From the NCBI GenBank assembly GCA_963974915.1, contig CAXBES010000020.1, positions 1 through 37,187 of the forward strand: a stretch of DNA of 37,187 nt, in the 5' to 3' direction. Positions 16,442 through 24,726 of this stretch are shown piece by piece (position 1 is the first letter of the stretch; each line of letters starts with the position of its first letter). The DNA is from CAXBES01 sp963974915 (GTDB lineage: Bacteria; Bacteroidota; Bacteroidia; Flavobacteriales; Flavobacteriaceae). A model generated the notes under the pieces. It worked only from the letters and a program-made list of their open reading frames with translations. It ran no database searches and was not told the DNA's origin. A program made the translations under genes and the position numbers.

Positions 16442-17953
16442 ATGAAAAATACTATAAAAATATTTCTTGGCTTACTTGCGATCGGGCTTGTAAGTTGCGA
16501 CGCAGAGTTTGAAGACTCTGTAAATGACGCAGGATTTTATACCAGTGGAACAGCAGATCTGTCTAACTATGTAGCAGTTGGTAATTCATTAACTGCCGGA
16601 TACGCCGATGGGGCTCTTTATATTACTGGTCAGGAGAATTCTTATCCAAATATAATGGCACAACAGTTTAGCTTTGCAGGTGGTGGAGAATTTACTCAGC
16701 CATTAATGAATGACAATATTGGTGGACTTTTATTAAATGGAAATCAGGTATTCGAAAACAGATTTATATTATCTGTTGATGCAAATGGAAATCCATCACC
16801 GGTTAGATTAGTTGGAACGCCAACTACAACGGTTGAGGGCAGTGCAACAGGACCATTTAACAATATGGGAGTTCCTGGAGCCAAGAGTTTTCATTTAAGT
16901 ACGCCGGGTTACGGTGCATTAAATCCTTGGTTTGGACGTTTTCAAACAAGTGCTAACGCTACTGTAATTGGAGACGCCGCTTCGTTAAATCCGTCGTTCT
17001 TTAGCCTTTGGATTGGAAACAATGATATTTTAAGCTTCGCTACTTCGGGCGGGGTAGGTGTAGATCAAACAGGGAATACAAATCCTGCAACATATGGAGA
17101 AAACGATATTACAGATCCTTTGGTGTTTGCCGGAGCTTATAGCGGACAAGTTGATGCATTGATGGCGACTGGTGCTCAAGGAGTTTTAATCAATATTCCT
17201 GATGTTACTTCTATACCTTATTTTACAACAGTGCCTTTTAATGCAATTCCGTTGGATGCTGCTACAGCAGGAGCTGTAAATGCTCAGTTTGCGGCATATA
17301 ACACACAAATTTTACCTGGATTGGTTGGAGCTAATATTATTACTCCGGAAGAAGCTGCTGCACGTACAATAAATTTTAGTGCGGGTCAAAATGCTCCAAT
17401 TCTTGTTGATGAGGATTTAACCGATGTAACGGCGATTCTACAAGGACCACCATTTAATGTGCCTGCGCCATTGGCAGCATTATTGGGTCAGTTACGTCAA
17501 GCAACATCTGACGATCTAATTGTCTTAACGGCTTCATCTGTTTTAGGAACAACTCCGGATCCGGGTAACCCACTTGGGGTAGTTGGTGTTTCTATTCCCT
17601 TAGAAGATCAATTTGTATTAACAACGGGAGAGCAAGAATTAGTATCTACTGCTGCTTCTGCTTATAATACTACAATTAGCAGTATTGCTACAGCTAACGA
17701 CTTAGCCTTGGTTGATGCCAGAGCGGCTTTAGCTCAGGTTGCGAACGGAGGGGTAGCATTTAACGGAGGAGTTATTACCGATGCATTTGTAACGGGAGGA
17801 GCTTTTTCTTTAGACGGGGTTCACCCATCACCACGAGGATATGCATATACAGCTAACTTAATTATTGATGCGATCAATAGAAAGTACGAAGCTACCATAC
17901 CTAAAGTTGATATTGGTAACTACGGAACTGTGACTCTAGGTCAGAATCCATAA
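16442..17953 (+). CDS. SGNH/GDSL-hydrolase lipoprotein
   Basis: The 503-residue protein starts with a lipoprotein signal peptide and lipobox LVSC (C19). Block I is AVGNSLTAGY with nucleophile S49, block III is WIGNND with N193, and block V is LDGVHPSPRGYAY with D458 and H461, so the SGNH active site is complete. At about 500 residues it is longer than simple GDSL esterases; the Gly/Ala/Asn-rich middle looks like an extended loop region or insert. It is probably surface or periplasmic and acts on acyl esters. It forms a two-gene unit with the FadL-type porin and ends at a strong terminator. Confidence 0.88.
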   Translation: MKNTIKIFLGLLAIGLVSCDAEFEDSVNDAGFYTSGTADLSNYVAVGNSLTAGYADGALYITGQENSYPNIMAQQFSFAGGGEFTQPLMNDNIGGLLLNGNQVFENRFILSVDANGNPSPVRLVGTPTTTVEGSATGPFNNMGVPGAKSFHLSTPGYGALNPWFGRFQTSANATVIGDAASLNPSFFSLWIGNNDILSFATSGGVGVDQTGNTNPATYGENDITDPLVFAGAYSGQVDALMATGAQGVLINIPDVTSIPYFTTVPFNAIPLDAATAGAVNAQFAAYNTQILPGLVGANIITPEEAAARTINFSAGQNAPILVDEDLTDVTAILQGPPFNVPAPLAALLGQLRQATSDDLIVLTASSVLGTTPDPGNPLGVVGVSIPLEDQFVLTTGEQELVSTAASAYNTTISSIATANDLALVDARAALAQVANGGVAFNGGVITDAFVTGGAFSLDGVHPSPRGYAYTANLIIDAINRKYEATIPKVDIGNYGTVTLGQNP

Positions 17954-17975
17954 AAAAAGTTTTAGTGATAAATTT

Positions 17976-18009
17976 AAAACGCCTTCAATTTGTTGAAGGC
18001 GTTTTTTTT
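17976..18009 (+). terminator. Rho-independent terminator after the SGNH lipoprotein
   Basis: A perfect 13-bp stem (AAAACGCCTTCAA at 17976-17988 with its complement at 17993-18005) has a TTTG loop and a T-run. Confidence 0.92.
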
Positions 18010-18032
18010 ATCTTTAACTCTAAACTAATTGT

Positions 18033-18377
18033 ATGAAACTAATATTAAAATTATTACTCACCGCAATTGCGGTCGTGATCTTAGCTAAGATCCTACCGGG
18101 TGTCGCAGTAGATGGTTACGGCTCCGCGATTCTAGTCGCTGTAGTGTTAGGAATTCTTAGATTGATCGTTAAACCTGTTTTAATCATTCTAACGCTTCCG
18201 GTAACGATTATTACTTTGGGATTGTTCCTGCTATTCATCAATGCCTTCATTATTCTGTTAGCAGATTACTTTATAGGTGGTTTTGCGGTTCAGAATGTGT
18301 GGTGGGCTTTGCTTTTCAGCTTGTTGCTTTCATTTTTCCAATCCATCTTGTTTTCTGTTTTTGACAAAAAGGAATAA
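18033..18377 (+). CDS. Small four-helix membrane protein (phage holin family IV / PF04020-like)
   Basis: This 114-residue protein is almost entirely hydrophobic and shows four membrane helices, at about residues 3-22, 28-50, 53-78 and 86-110. The conserved segments ILPGVAVDGYGSAILVAVVL, LRLIVKPVLIILTLPVTI and GLFLLFINAFIILLADY match the family annotated as phage holin superfamily IV. These proteins are widespread in bacteria outside prophages; nothing here suggests phage. Function is unknown. It sits alone between a terminator and the trigger-factor promoter. Confidence 0.88.
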   Translation: MKLILKLLLTAIAVVILAKILPGVAVDGYGSAILVAVVLGILRLIVKPVLIILTLPVTIITLGLFLLFINAFIILLADYFIGGFAVQNVWWALLFSLLLSFFQSILFSVFDKKE

Positions 18378-18402
18378 CGGACTGAATTCCAGCTTATAAA
18401 TG

Positions 18403-18434
18403 TTTGTTGAGTTATGTAAAATATCGTACTTTTG
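18403..18434 (+). promoter_or_regulatory. Promoter of tig
   Basis: TTTG at 18403-18406, a 20-base spacer and TACTTTTG at 18427-18434 match the Bacteroidota housekeeping consensus exactly, about 90 bases before the start codon. Confidence 0.75.
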
Positions 18435-18526
18435 CACCCTCTTAATCTGAAGCCCAAAACAGCAAGGATTGGATACTTAAAAAACGGGTAAAGACTCAAT
18501 TTTATATGGAAACTATTTCAGGAAAA

Positions 18527-19846
18527 ATGAATATAACAAAGAAAGATATCGATAAGCTCAATGCGGTTGTTACGGTTGAGATAAAAAAGGATGATTATTC
18601 AGAAAAGGTAAAGAGCGTTTTAAATAATTATCGCAAAACTGCAAATATCCCCGGTTTTAGAAAGGGACATGTTCCTATGGGAATGGTTCAGAAGCAGTAT
18701 GGGAAAGCGGTTTTGGTAGAAGAGGTGAATAAATTGCTTCAGGATGCATTACATAATTTCCTAACGGAAGAAAAATTAGATGTTCTGGGAAATCCATTAC
18801 CGAAAAATGAATCGGAAATTGACTGGAATGCAGACGATTTTACGTTCGAATTCGATCTGGGGTTGGCTCCTGAATTCGAAGTTGACGTAAAAAAGAAAGC
18901 GGTTACTAACTACAAAGTGGTTGCAGATGATAAAATGCTCGACAATCAGGTGAAAACTATTCGCAAGCAGTACGGAAAGTTGATCGCTAAAAAAGAAGTA
19001 GAAAAAGGTGATGAAATTACCGGAACGTTTACTTCCGAAGAAAAAGATATCGATAAAAGTGCAACTTTTGCAACCGACGTGATTAAAGGTAAAAAACAAC
19101 TTTCTTCTTTAATAGGAGCTAAAGTTGGAGATATTGTTACGTTGAAAACAAAAGGATTGTTCGCAGATGATCATGACAACCAAAAGTATTTGGGAGTTTC
19201 ACATGACGACGCGCATGGTTTGGATATTGAAGTGACGCTTAAAATAGAAGAAGTCAATACCCGTGAAATGGCAGATTTGAATCAAGAATTGTTCGACAAG
19301 CTTTTTGGTGAGGGAGTGGTTTCTTCGGAAAAAGAATTAAAAGAGAAAATTAAAGAGGACGCTGAAAAGCAATTTGAGCAACAAAGTGATCAAAAATTGC
19401 TAAATGATGTGGTTGAATCACTTATCGACAATACTAAATTTGATCTTCCTGATGCATTCTTGCAGCGATGGATTCAGATGTCCGGAGAAAAGCCATTGAC
19501 AGAAGAAGAGGCAAAGGCAGAATACGAAAGAAGCGAGAAAGGATTGCGTTACCAGTTAATTGAAGGGAAACTTAGAGCAGAAAATAAATTGCAAGTGACT
19601 TTCGACGAACTTAAGGATTACAGCAAGAATATGATCAAGGGGCAGATGGCTCAATTTGGACAGATGAACCCTTCCGAAGAAGAACTGGAAAGTATTGCGG
19701 CTAGAATTCTCTCCAACAAAGAAGAGGTGAACAGAATTAGCGAGCAACTCAACACAAATAAATTGCTTCAATTCTTTAAGGAAAATGCAAAATTGAAGAC
19801 TAAAGAAGTCACTTACGACGAATTCATTAAGCAGGCTTACGAGTAA
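18527..19846 (+). CDS. tig: Trigger factor, ribosome-associated chaperone/peptidyl-prolyl isomerase
   Basis: This is a 439-residue trigger factor. The N-terminal ribosome-binding domain starts MNITKKDIDKLNAVVTVEIK and contains the ribosome-contact signature as IPGFRKGHVPMGMV. An FKBP-like domain follows at about 150-240, degenerate as in other Bacteroidota. The C-terminal helical arms are rich in E and K. ATG at 18527, preceded by AGGAAAA, is preferred over the in-frame ATG at 18506 because family members start MNIT. It binds nascent chains at the ribosome exit. It lies upstream of clpP and clpX, as in many bacteria, but a terminator separates it from clpP. Confidence 0.94.
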   Translation: MNITKKDIDKLNAVVTVEIKKDDYSEKVKSVLNNYRKTANIPGFRKGHVPMGMVQKQYGKAVLVEEVNKLLQDALHNFLTEEKLDVLGNPLPKNESEIDWNADDFTFEFDLGLAPEFEVDVKKKAVTNYKVVADDKMLDNQVKTIRKQYGKLIAKKEVEKGDEITGTFTSEEKDIDKSATFATDVIKGKKQLSSLIGAKVGDIVTLKTKGLFADDHDNQKYLGVSHDDAHGLDIEVTLKIEEVNTREMADLNQELFDKLFGEGVVSSEKELKEKIKEDAEKQFEQQSDQKLLNDVVESLIDNTKFDLPDAFLQRWIQMSGEKPLTEEEAKAEYERSEKGLRYQLIEGKLRAENKLQVTFDELKDYSKNMIKGQMAQFGQMNPSEEELESIAARILSNKEEVNRISEQLNTNKLLQFFKENAKLKTKEVTYDEFIKQAYE

Positions 19847-19872
19847 TTCAGCAATAAAATAGTTATATTTAG

Positions 19873-19911
19873 GCGCTGTATTACAAAAAATACAGCGCTT
19901 TTATTTTTTAG
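19873..19911 (+). terminator. Rho-independent terminator between tig and clpP
   Basis: A perfect 10-bp stem (GCGCTGTATT at 19873-19882 with 19889-19898) is followed by a T-rich tract. It lies only 18 bases before the clpP start, so partial read-through into clpPX is possible. Confidence 0.88.
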
Positions 19912-19928
19912 AAAACGATTAGAATTAT

Positions 19929-20603
19929 ATGAACTACGGAAAAGAATTTAAAGAATTTGCAACTAAGGATCAGGGAATCAATAGTATGTACTACGACAAG
20001 ATCGTAAGTAGTATGTACCCGGTTAATCTTACTCCAAATATCATCGAAGAACGACAAATGAATGCTGTAGCGATGGATGTGTTTTCGAGATTAATGATGG
20101 ACCGTATTATTTTCCTCGGTACAGGGATAAATGACCAGGTTGCTAATATAGTACAGGCACAGTTGTTATTCTTAGAAAGCACCGATGCATCTAAGGATAT
20201 TCAGATCTATATTAACTCACCCGGAGGAAGTGTGTACGCCGGATTAGGTATTTACGATACTATGCAGTTTATTAAACCGGATGTAGCCACAATATGTACG
20301 GGGATGGCAGCGTCTATGGCAGCAGTATTATTGTGTGCCGGTGAAAAGGGGAAACGTAGCGGACTTACCCATTCCAGAGTGATGATCCATCAACCAATGG
20401 GGGGTGCTCAAGGACAAGCGAGTGATATAGAGATTACGGCAAAAGAAATTCTTACTTTAAAAGAAGAATTATATACTATAATTGCAAATCACACGGGTCA
20501 AAAATATGATAAAGTCTATGAGGACAGTGATAGAGACTACTGGATGAAGGCCGACAAGGCTTTAGAATATGGAATGATAGATGAAATTTTGAAGCGCTCG
20601 TAG
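19929..20603 (+). CDS. clpP: ATP-dependent Clp protease proteolytic subunit
   Basis: ClpP is the serine peptidase chamber of the Clp protease. The 224-residue protein has the catalytic serine S129 in GMAASMAAVLL and H154 in MIHQPMGGAQGQASDIEI; the aspartate is probably D203 in SDRDYWM. INSPGGSVYAG forms the oxyanion and strand region. The N-terminal extension of about 30 residues is probably a propeptide or flexible axial region. The clpX gene follows 48 bases later, so the protease and its unfoldase are made together. No TAnnTTTG element was found in the short gap after the tig terminator. Confidence 0.97.
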   Translation: MNYGKEFKEFATKDQGINSMYYDKIVSSMYPVNLTPNIIEERQMNAVAMDVFSRLMMDRIIFLGTGINDQVANIVQAQLLFLESTDASKDIQIYINSPGGSVYAGLGIYDTMQFIKPDVATICTGMAASMAAVLLCAGEKGKRSGLTHSRVMIHQPMGGAQGQASDIEITAKEILTLKEELYTIIANHTGQKYDKVYEDSDRDYWMKADKALEYGMIDEILKRS

Positions 20604-20651
20604 CGTTAAATTACCGGTTATCTTTAATAGTGCCGGGAGAAATTGAAAATT

Positions 20652-21884
20652 ATGGCGAAAGAAGATTTAGAATGCTCATTTTGTGGGAGGAAAAAGGCTG
20701 AGACGAACTTGCTTATCGCAGGTTTAGACGCCCATATTTGCGACCGATGTATTGAACAAGCACATGGAATTGTGGTTGAAGAAGCGTTGCATTCTACAAA
20801 TAGTGAGTTGAGTAAAGAGCTTATTCTTAAAAAACCGAAATCAATAAAGACCTTTCTTGATGATTATGTGATAGGTCAGGAACATACAAAAAAAGTTATG
20901 TCAGTTGCGGTTTATAATCATTACAAGCGTTTGTTACAACCTAAAAGTGACGACGATATCGAGATTCAGAAGAGTAATATTATAATCGTAGGTCAAACCG
21001 GTACAGGTAAGACCTTGGTTGCAAAGACGATCGCTCGTATGTTAAACGTTCCGTTGGCGATTGTAGATGCTACGGTTCTTACAGAAGCCGGTTATGTAGG
21101 TGAAGATGTAGAGAGTATTTTAACCCGGTTATTACAAGCAGCAGATTACAATGTTGAAAAGGCACAAAACGGGATAGTTTTTATTGACGAGATCGACAAA
21201 ATTGCTCGTAAAAGCGATAATCCTTCCATTACAAGAGATGTGAGTGGCGAAGGGGTACAACAAGCCTTATTAAAGCTCTTGGAAGGAACGGTTGTGAACG
21301 TTCCGCCAAAAGGTGGTCGAAAGCACCCGGATCAAAAATTTATCGAGGTAAATACTGAAAATATACTTTTTATTGCAGGTGGTGCCTTTGATGGTATAGA
21401 CAGACATATTTCAAAACGTCTCAATATGCAGGCGGTTGGTTTTAGTGCTTCAAAAAAAGAAGATTCGCTGGAACGTGATCATATGCTAAAATATATTATT
21501 CCGAAGGACTTAAAAGACTACGGATTAATTCCTGAGATCATTGGGCGATTGCCGGTACTAACCTATATGAATCCGTTGGATAAAGGTACGTTGAGAGCTA
21601 TTCTAACCGAACCAAAGAATGCCATCATCAAACAATATCAAAAGTTGTTTGAAATGGATGATATAGAGCTCGTTATTACCGAAGAAGCCTTAGATTTTAT
21701 CGTTGAGCAGGCAATAGCTTACAAGTTAGGAGCTCGTGGGTTGCGTTCTCTTTGTGAGGCAGTACTTACCGATGCTATGTTCGAATTGCCGGGAACCGAT
21801 GATAAGACACTTCATGTAACCCGTGAGTATGCGGAAGAGAAACTAAATAAATCTACGATTAAAAAATTGAAGGCAGTTTCGTAA
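20652..21884 (+). CDS. clpX: ATP-dependent Clp protease ATP-binding subunit ClpX
   Basis: ClpX is the AAA+ unfoldase that feeds ClpP. With the ATG at 20652 the protein has 410 residues and begins MAKEDLECSFCG. This start follows a GGGAGAA ribosome-binding sequence and is preferred over a TTG nine bases upstream. The zinc-binding domain uses C8, C11, C30 and C33. Walker A is GQTGTGKT (114-121), the pore loop GYVG (147-150), Walker B FIDE (D179/E180), then GGRKHPD and sensor 2 GARGLRS. The ClpP-binding loop carries VGF in place of the usual IGF (MQAVGFSASK). Operon with clpP. Confidence 0.97.
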   Translation: MAKEDLECSFCGRKKAETNLLIAGLDAHICDRCIEQAHGIVVEEALHSTNSELSKELILKKPKSIKTFLDDYVIGQEHTKKVMSVAVYNHYKRLLQPKSDDDIEIQKSNIIIVGQTGTGKTLVAKTIARMLNVPLAIVDATVLTEAGYVGEDVESILTRLLQAADYNVEKAQNGIVFIDEIDKIARKSDNPSITRDVSGEGVQQALLKLLEGTVVNVPPKGGRKHPDQKFIEVNTENILFIAGGAFDGIDRHISKRLNMQAVGFSASKKEDSLERDHMLKYIIPKDLKDYGLIPEIIGRLPVLTYMNPLDKGTLRAILTEPKNAIIKQYQKLFEMDDIELVITEEALDFIVEQAIAYKLGARGLRSLCEAVLTDAMFELPGTDDKTLHVTREYAEEKLNKSTIKKLKAVS

Positions 21885-21902
21885 CTTCATTTTTGTTACA
21901 TA

Positions 21903-21940
21903 AAAAAAGCCTCGAACATTTTTGCTCGGGGCTTTTATCT
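21903..21940. terminator. Bidirectional terminator between clpX and the small lipoprotein
   Basis: An 11-bp stem with one G-T wobble (AAAAGCCTCGA near 21905 with TCGGGGCTTTT near 21936) is flanked by A- and T-runs, so it can serve both convergent genes. Confidence 0.8.
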
Positions 21941-21975
21941 TAAACTACTTAAGAAACTTACTTAAACTATATGTT

Positions 21976-22173
21976 TTAAGGAGTTGCAACAACGGTCTTG
22001 CTTTTGGTATTCAAGATCTTTTGCTGCATCAATTCCGATTTGTTTTTTAAAGTGTAACGTGCTACATCATTCTCACTTTTTTTAATGTCGATCGCGCTTC
22101 CGCAAGAGGTAATTCCCGTTAAAAGAACAGTTAAAATAACTAATCTTGCCAATGTGTTTTTTAAATTTTTCAT
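21976..22173 (-). CDS. Small lipoprotein of unknown function
   Basis: This is a 65-residue protein with a lipoprotein signal peptide (basic start MKNLKNTLAR, hydrophobic LVILTVLLTG, lipobox ITSC with C24). A short charged mature part of about 40 residues follows (DIKKSENDVARYTLKNKSE). ATG at 22173 is preferred over a TTG nine bases upstream. A well-formed promoter at 22200-22231 and a terminator on the 3' side support that it is a real single-gene transcript. No family was recognised. The mature part may form one helix at the periplasmic face of a membrane. Confidence 0.7.
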   Translation of the reverse strand: MKNLKNTLARLVILTVLLTGITSCGSAIDIKKSENDVARYTLKNKSELMQQKILNTKSKTVVATP

Positions 22174-22199
22174 ATGCCCCAATTTTTATATGAACAAGA

Positions 22200-22231
22200 C
22201 AAACTTAGGGGGTAAGAAAAGGACTACCAAA
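22200..22231 (-). promoter_or_regulatory. Promoter of the small lipoprotein gene
   Basis: Minus-strand TTTG (22231-22228), a 20-base spacer and TAAGTTTG (22207-22200) match the Bacteroidota consensus exactly, 26 bases upstream of the ATG. Confidence 0.75.
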
Positions 22232-22347
22232 GATTTTAGTTGAAAGCAGAGAGAAATTCGTTAAACGACATTTATTTGTAAGAACTATCGATGAAGTGTT
22301 GTAAACACTCGATTTATTGTGGAATTTTTGTCGGAAAAATAGTAACT

Positions 22348-23886
22348 TTAATCGATAGGGGTAATTTTTCCTACTTCGTTGAGAGATAATAATTCTTCTA
22401 AATAATCACGAGTATTTGAAAGTCGGGGTATTTTATGTTGCCCTCCTAATTTATCATTCTTTTTTAACCAGTCGTAGAAGAGGTGTTCCCTCGCAAAATG
22501 TATTTTTGGAGCGTTTAATGTCATGTTGTTATAACGCTTGGCTTCGTAATCGCTGTTTACTTCCTGTAGGGATTTATCAAGTAAGGTTGTAAATACCGAA
22601 AAGTCTTTTGGTGGTGTCTTAAACTCAATGATCCACTCGTGAGCTCCTTTTTCTTTTCCTTCCATAAAAATAGGAGCTGCAGTATAATCAATGATTTCAC
22701 ATTCCGAAAGTCGTGAAGCTTGCTTTAAGGCGGCTTCGGCGTTTTCTATTATTAGTTCTTCTCCGAACACGTTTATATGATGCTTGGTTCTGCCGGTTAC
22801 CTTAATTCGATATGGATCTACGGAAGTGAAACGCACTGTATCTCCAATTCTATACCGCCAAAGACCGGCATTTGTTGTAATCACGATTGCGTAATTTACA
22901 TCTATTTCTACTTCACTTAATGGAATGATTTCCTCTTCATCCGGGCCACTAATATGCATCGGAATAAATTCGTAAAAGATTCCATAATCCAGCATTAAGA
23001 GTAGTTCCTTATTATCATTCCGATCCTGAATCGCAAAAAAGCCTTCTGAAGCATTATAGGTTTCGTAATATTTAAAATCGTTTTTGGGTAAGATCTTCTT
23101 ATATTGATCCATATACGGCTCAAAGCTAACCCCTCCGTGAAAATACACTTCTAAATTTGGCCATACATCAAACAAACTATCTTTACCTGTTGTTTCTATG
23201 ACGTTGTTTAATAGTACTAACATCCATGACGGTACACCGGCAAGACTTGTTACATTTTCATTGATAGTTTCGTTAACTATTGCCTGCATTTTCACTTCCC
23301 AGTTTGCCATTAATGACACCTCACTTCCGGGAGTACTACTAAATTCGGCCCAAAACGGCATATTATCTATTAGAATTGCTGAAAGATCACCGTAAACCGT
23401 GCCATTTTCCTGATATAACTCTTTGCTTCCTCCAAGTCGAAGGCTCTTTCCAACAAAAAGCTGAGAATTTGGATTATTATTTAAATACATACAAAGTAAA
23501 TCTTTACTTGCGGCATAATGACAATCTTCAAGTGAATCTGAACTTACCGGGATAAATTTACTTTTGGCATTTGTAGTTCCGCTCGATTTGGCGAACCATT
23601 TTATAGGTGTGGGCCAGAAGATATTGCTTTCCCCCCTTCTTGCTCTTTCTATCATGGCTTCACTATCTTCATAACTGCTAATAGGAACCCTGTCTCGATA
23701 ATCCTTATATGATTTGATGCTCTCAAATTCATACTTTTTCCCAATTTCTGTTGACTTTGCTTTTAGAATTAAATTTTGCAATAATTCCTGTTGAACTTCA
23801 ATAGGATATTTCAAAAAAAGTTCGATCTGATGAAATCGCTTTTTCAAAAACCAGGAGGCAATAGAATTTACAATGGGTATTGGCAT
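22348..23886 (-). CDS. GH3 auxin-responsive promoter family protein (acyl-adenylate-type enzyme)
   Basis: The 512-residue protein matches the bacterial GH3 family along its length. Recognisable segments are YKDYRDRVPISSYED, the phosphate-loop-like FAKSSGTTNAKSKFIP, YNASEGFFAIQD, LWRYRIGDTVRFTS and VTGRTKHHINVFGEEL. Plant GH3 enzymes adenylate carboxylic acids and link them to amino acids. The adenylation motifs (SSGTT, YNASEG, GLWRYRIGD) look intact here, so an acyl-acid ligase or amidation activity is plausible. The bacterial substrate is not known. No signal peptide is seen. It is divergent from the DUF2797 gene with 45 bases between starts. The roughly 175 bases past its 3' end hold only a weak hairpin near 22295-22309. 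Confidence 0.88.
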   Translation of the reverse strand: MPIPIVNSIASWFLKKRFHQIELFLKYPIEVQQELLQNLILKAKSTEIGKKYEFESIKSYKDYRDRVPISSYEDSEAMIERARRGESNIFWPTPIKWFAKSSGTTNAKSKFIPVSSDSLEDCHYAASKDLLCMYLNNNPNSQLFVGKSLRLGGSKELYQENGTVYGDLSAILIDNMPFWAEFSSTPGSEVSLMANWEVKMQAIVNETINENVTSLAGVPSWMLVLLNNVIETTGKDSLFDVWPNLEVYFHGGVSFEPYMDQYKKILPKNDFKYYETYNASEGFFAIQDRNDNKELLLMLDYGIFYEFIPMHISGPDEEEIIPLSEVEIDVNYAIVITTNAGLWRYRIGDTVRFTSVDPYRIKVTGRTKHHINVFGEELIIENAEAALKQASRLSECEIIDYTAAPIFMEGKEKGAHEWIIEFKTPPKDFSVFTTLLDKSLQEVNSDYEAKRYNNMTLNAPKIHFAREHLFYDWLKKNDKLGGQHKIPRLSNTRDYLEELLSLNEVGKITPID

Positions 23887-23931
23887 TATTTTGAACTATC
23901 TTTATGCAATAAAAATAACGATTTTCTTCTT

Positions 23932-24726
23932 ATGAACTACGAAGGTGTTTTAACAAAAATGCAAACTGAAAATGGTTCTCCAATCCAATATTATCTAATT
24001 TTCGAAAATGACTTCCTGAACGTCAATCAATTGCTGGATAAAAACGTGGGTATTAATTTTTTGAGATACGAATGTCTTAATTGCCATCTGGACAAGAAAA
24101 TCTATCGTCAGGGGTTTTGTCGTGACTGTTTTTTTGAAATCCCTCAGGCAGCCGACTGGATCATGCGCCCCGAGTTAAGTACGGCACATCTTGATAAGGA
24201 AGATCGTGACCTGGAATACGAAAAGAAAGTACAATTGCAACCGCATGTTGTATATCTTGCCAATAGTAGCAACGTAAAGGTGGGAGTTACGAGAAAGAGT
24301 CAGATACCAACCCGATGGATTGATCAGGGAGCTCATGAAGCCATAGAAATTGTTGAGGTTCCCAACAGGTATTTGGCCGGAGTTACAGAAGTTGCACTTA
24401 AAGAACATGTTTCAGATAAGACAAACTGGCGAACTATGCTTAGAAACGAGATACAGGATGAGAATCTGGTAGAATGGCGTGATCGTTTAAAACAATTTAT
24501 TCCGAAGGAAGCATTAGAATATTATATTGAAAGCAATGTTGAAACTAATCTAGATTTTCCGGTGCTTGAATACCCATCAAAAGTTAAGAGTTTGAATCTT
24601 GAAAAAACACCCTTTTTTGAAGGAGTTTTAAAAGGTATTAAAGGTCAGTATCTAATCTTTGAAGACAATACAGTCTTTAATGTTCGCGGAAGTGAAGGCT
24701 ATGTTGTGGGTATTACCGTTTCCTAA
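23932..24726 (+). CDS. DUF2797-family protein, zinc-ribbon plus GIY-YIG-like segment
   Basis: This 264-residue protein opens MNYEGVLTKM, the family-typical start. The open frame continues upstream to 23791 but there overlaps the 5' end of the divergent GH3 gene, so 23932 is chosen. Four cysteines (C48, C51, C63, C66, in CLNCHLDKK and FCRDCFF) form a probable zinc ribbon. Residues 106-134 (VVYLANSSNVKVGVTRKSQI then PTRWIDQGA) resemble the core of GIY-YIG-type nucleases or nucleic-acid-binding proteins, with R128 and W129 in the expected place. DUF2797 has no known function. A nucleic-acid role is inferred from the pattern. The 3' end overlaps the AsmA-like gene by four bases. Confidence 0.85.
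   Translation: MNYEGVLTKMQTENGSPIQYYLIFENDFLNVNQLLDKNVGINFLRYECLNCHLDKKIYRQGFCRDCFFEIPQAADWIMRPELSTAHLDKEDRDLEYEKKVQLQPHVVYLANSSNVKVGVTRKSQIPTRWIDQGAHEAIEIVEVPNRYLAGVTEVALKEHVSDKTNWRTMLRNEIQDENLVEWRDRLKQFIPKEALEYYIESNVETNLDFPVLEYPSKVKSLNLEKTPFFEGVLKGIKGQYLIFEDNTVFNVRGSEGYVVGITVS

Noticed and set aside
18033..18377. Possible prophage remnant because of the holin-family label
   Set aside because: The family is widespread in bacterial chromosomes, and no phage genes, integrase or att sites lie nearby.
22291..22310. Hairpin AGTGTT-GTA-AACACT past the GH3 gene as a terminator
   Set aside because: The stem is only 6 bp and no T-run follows on the minus strand, so termination is not supported.
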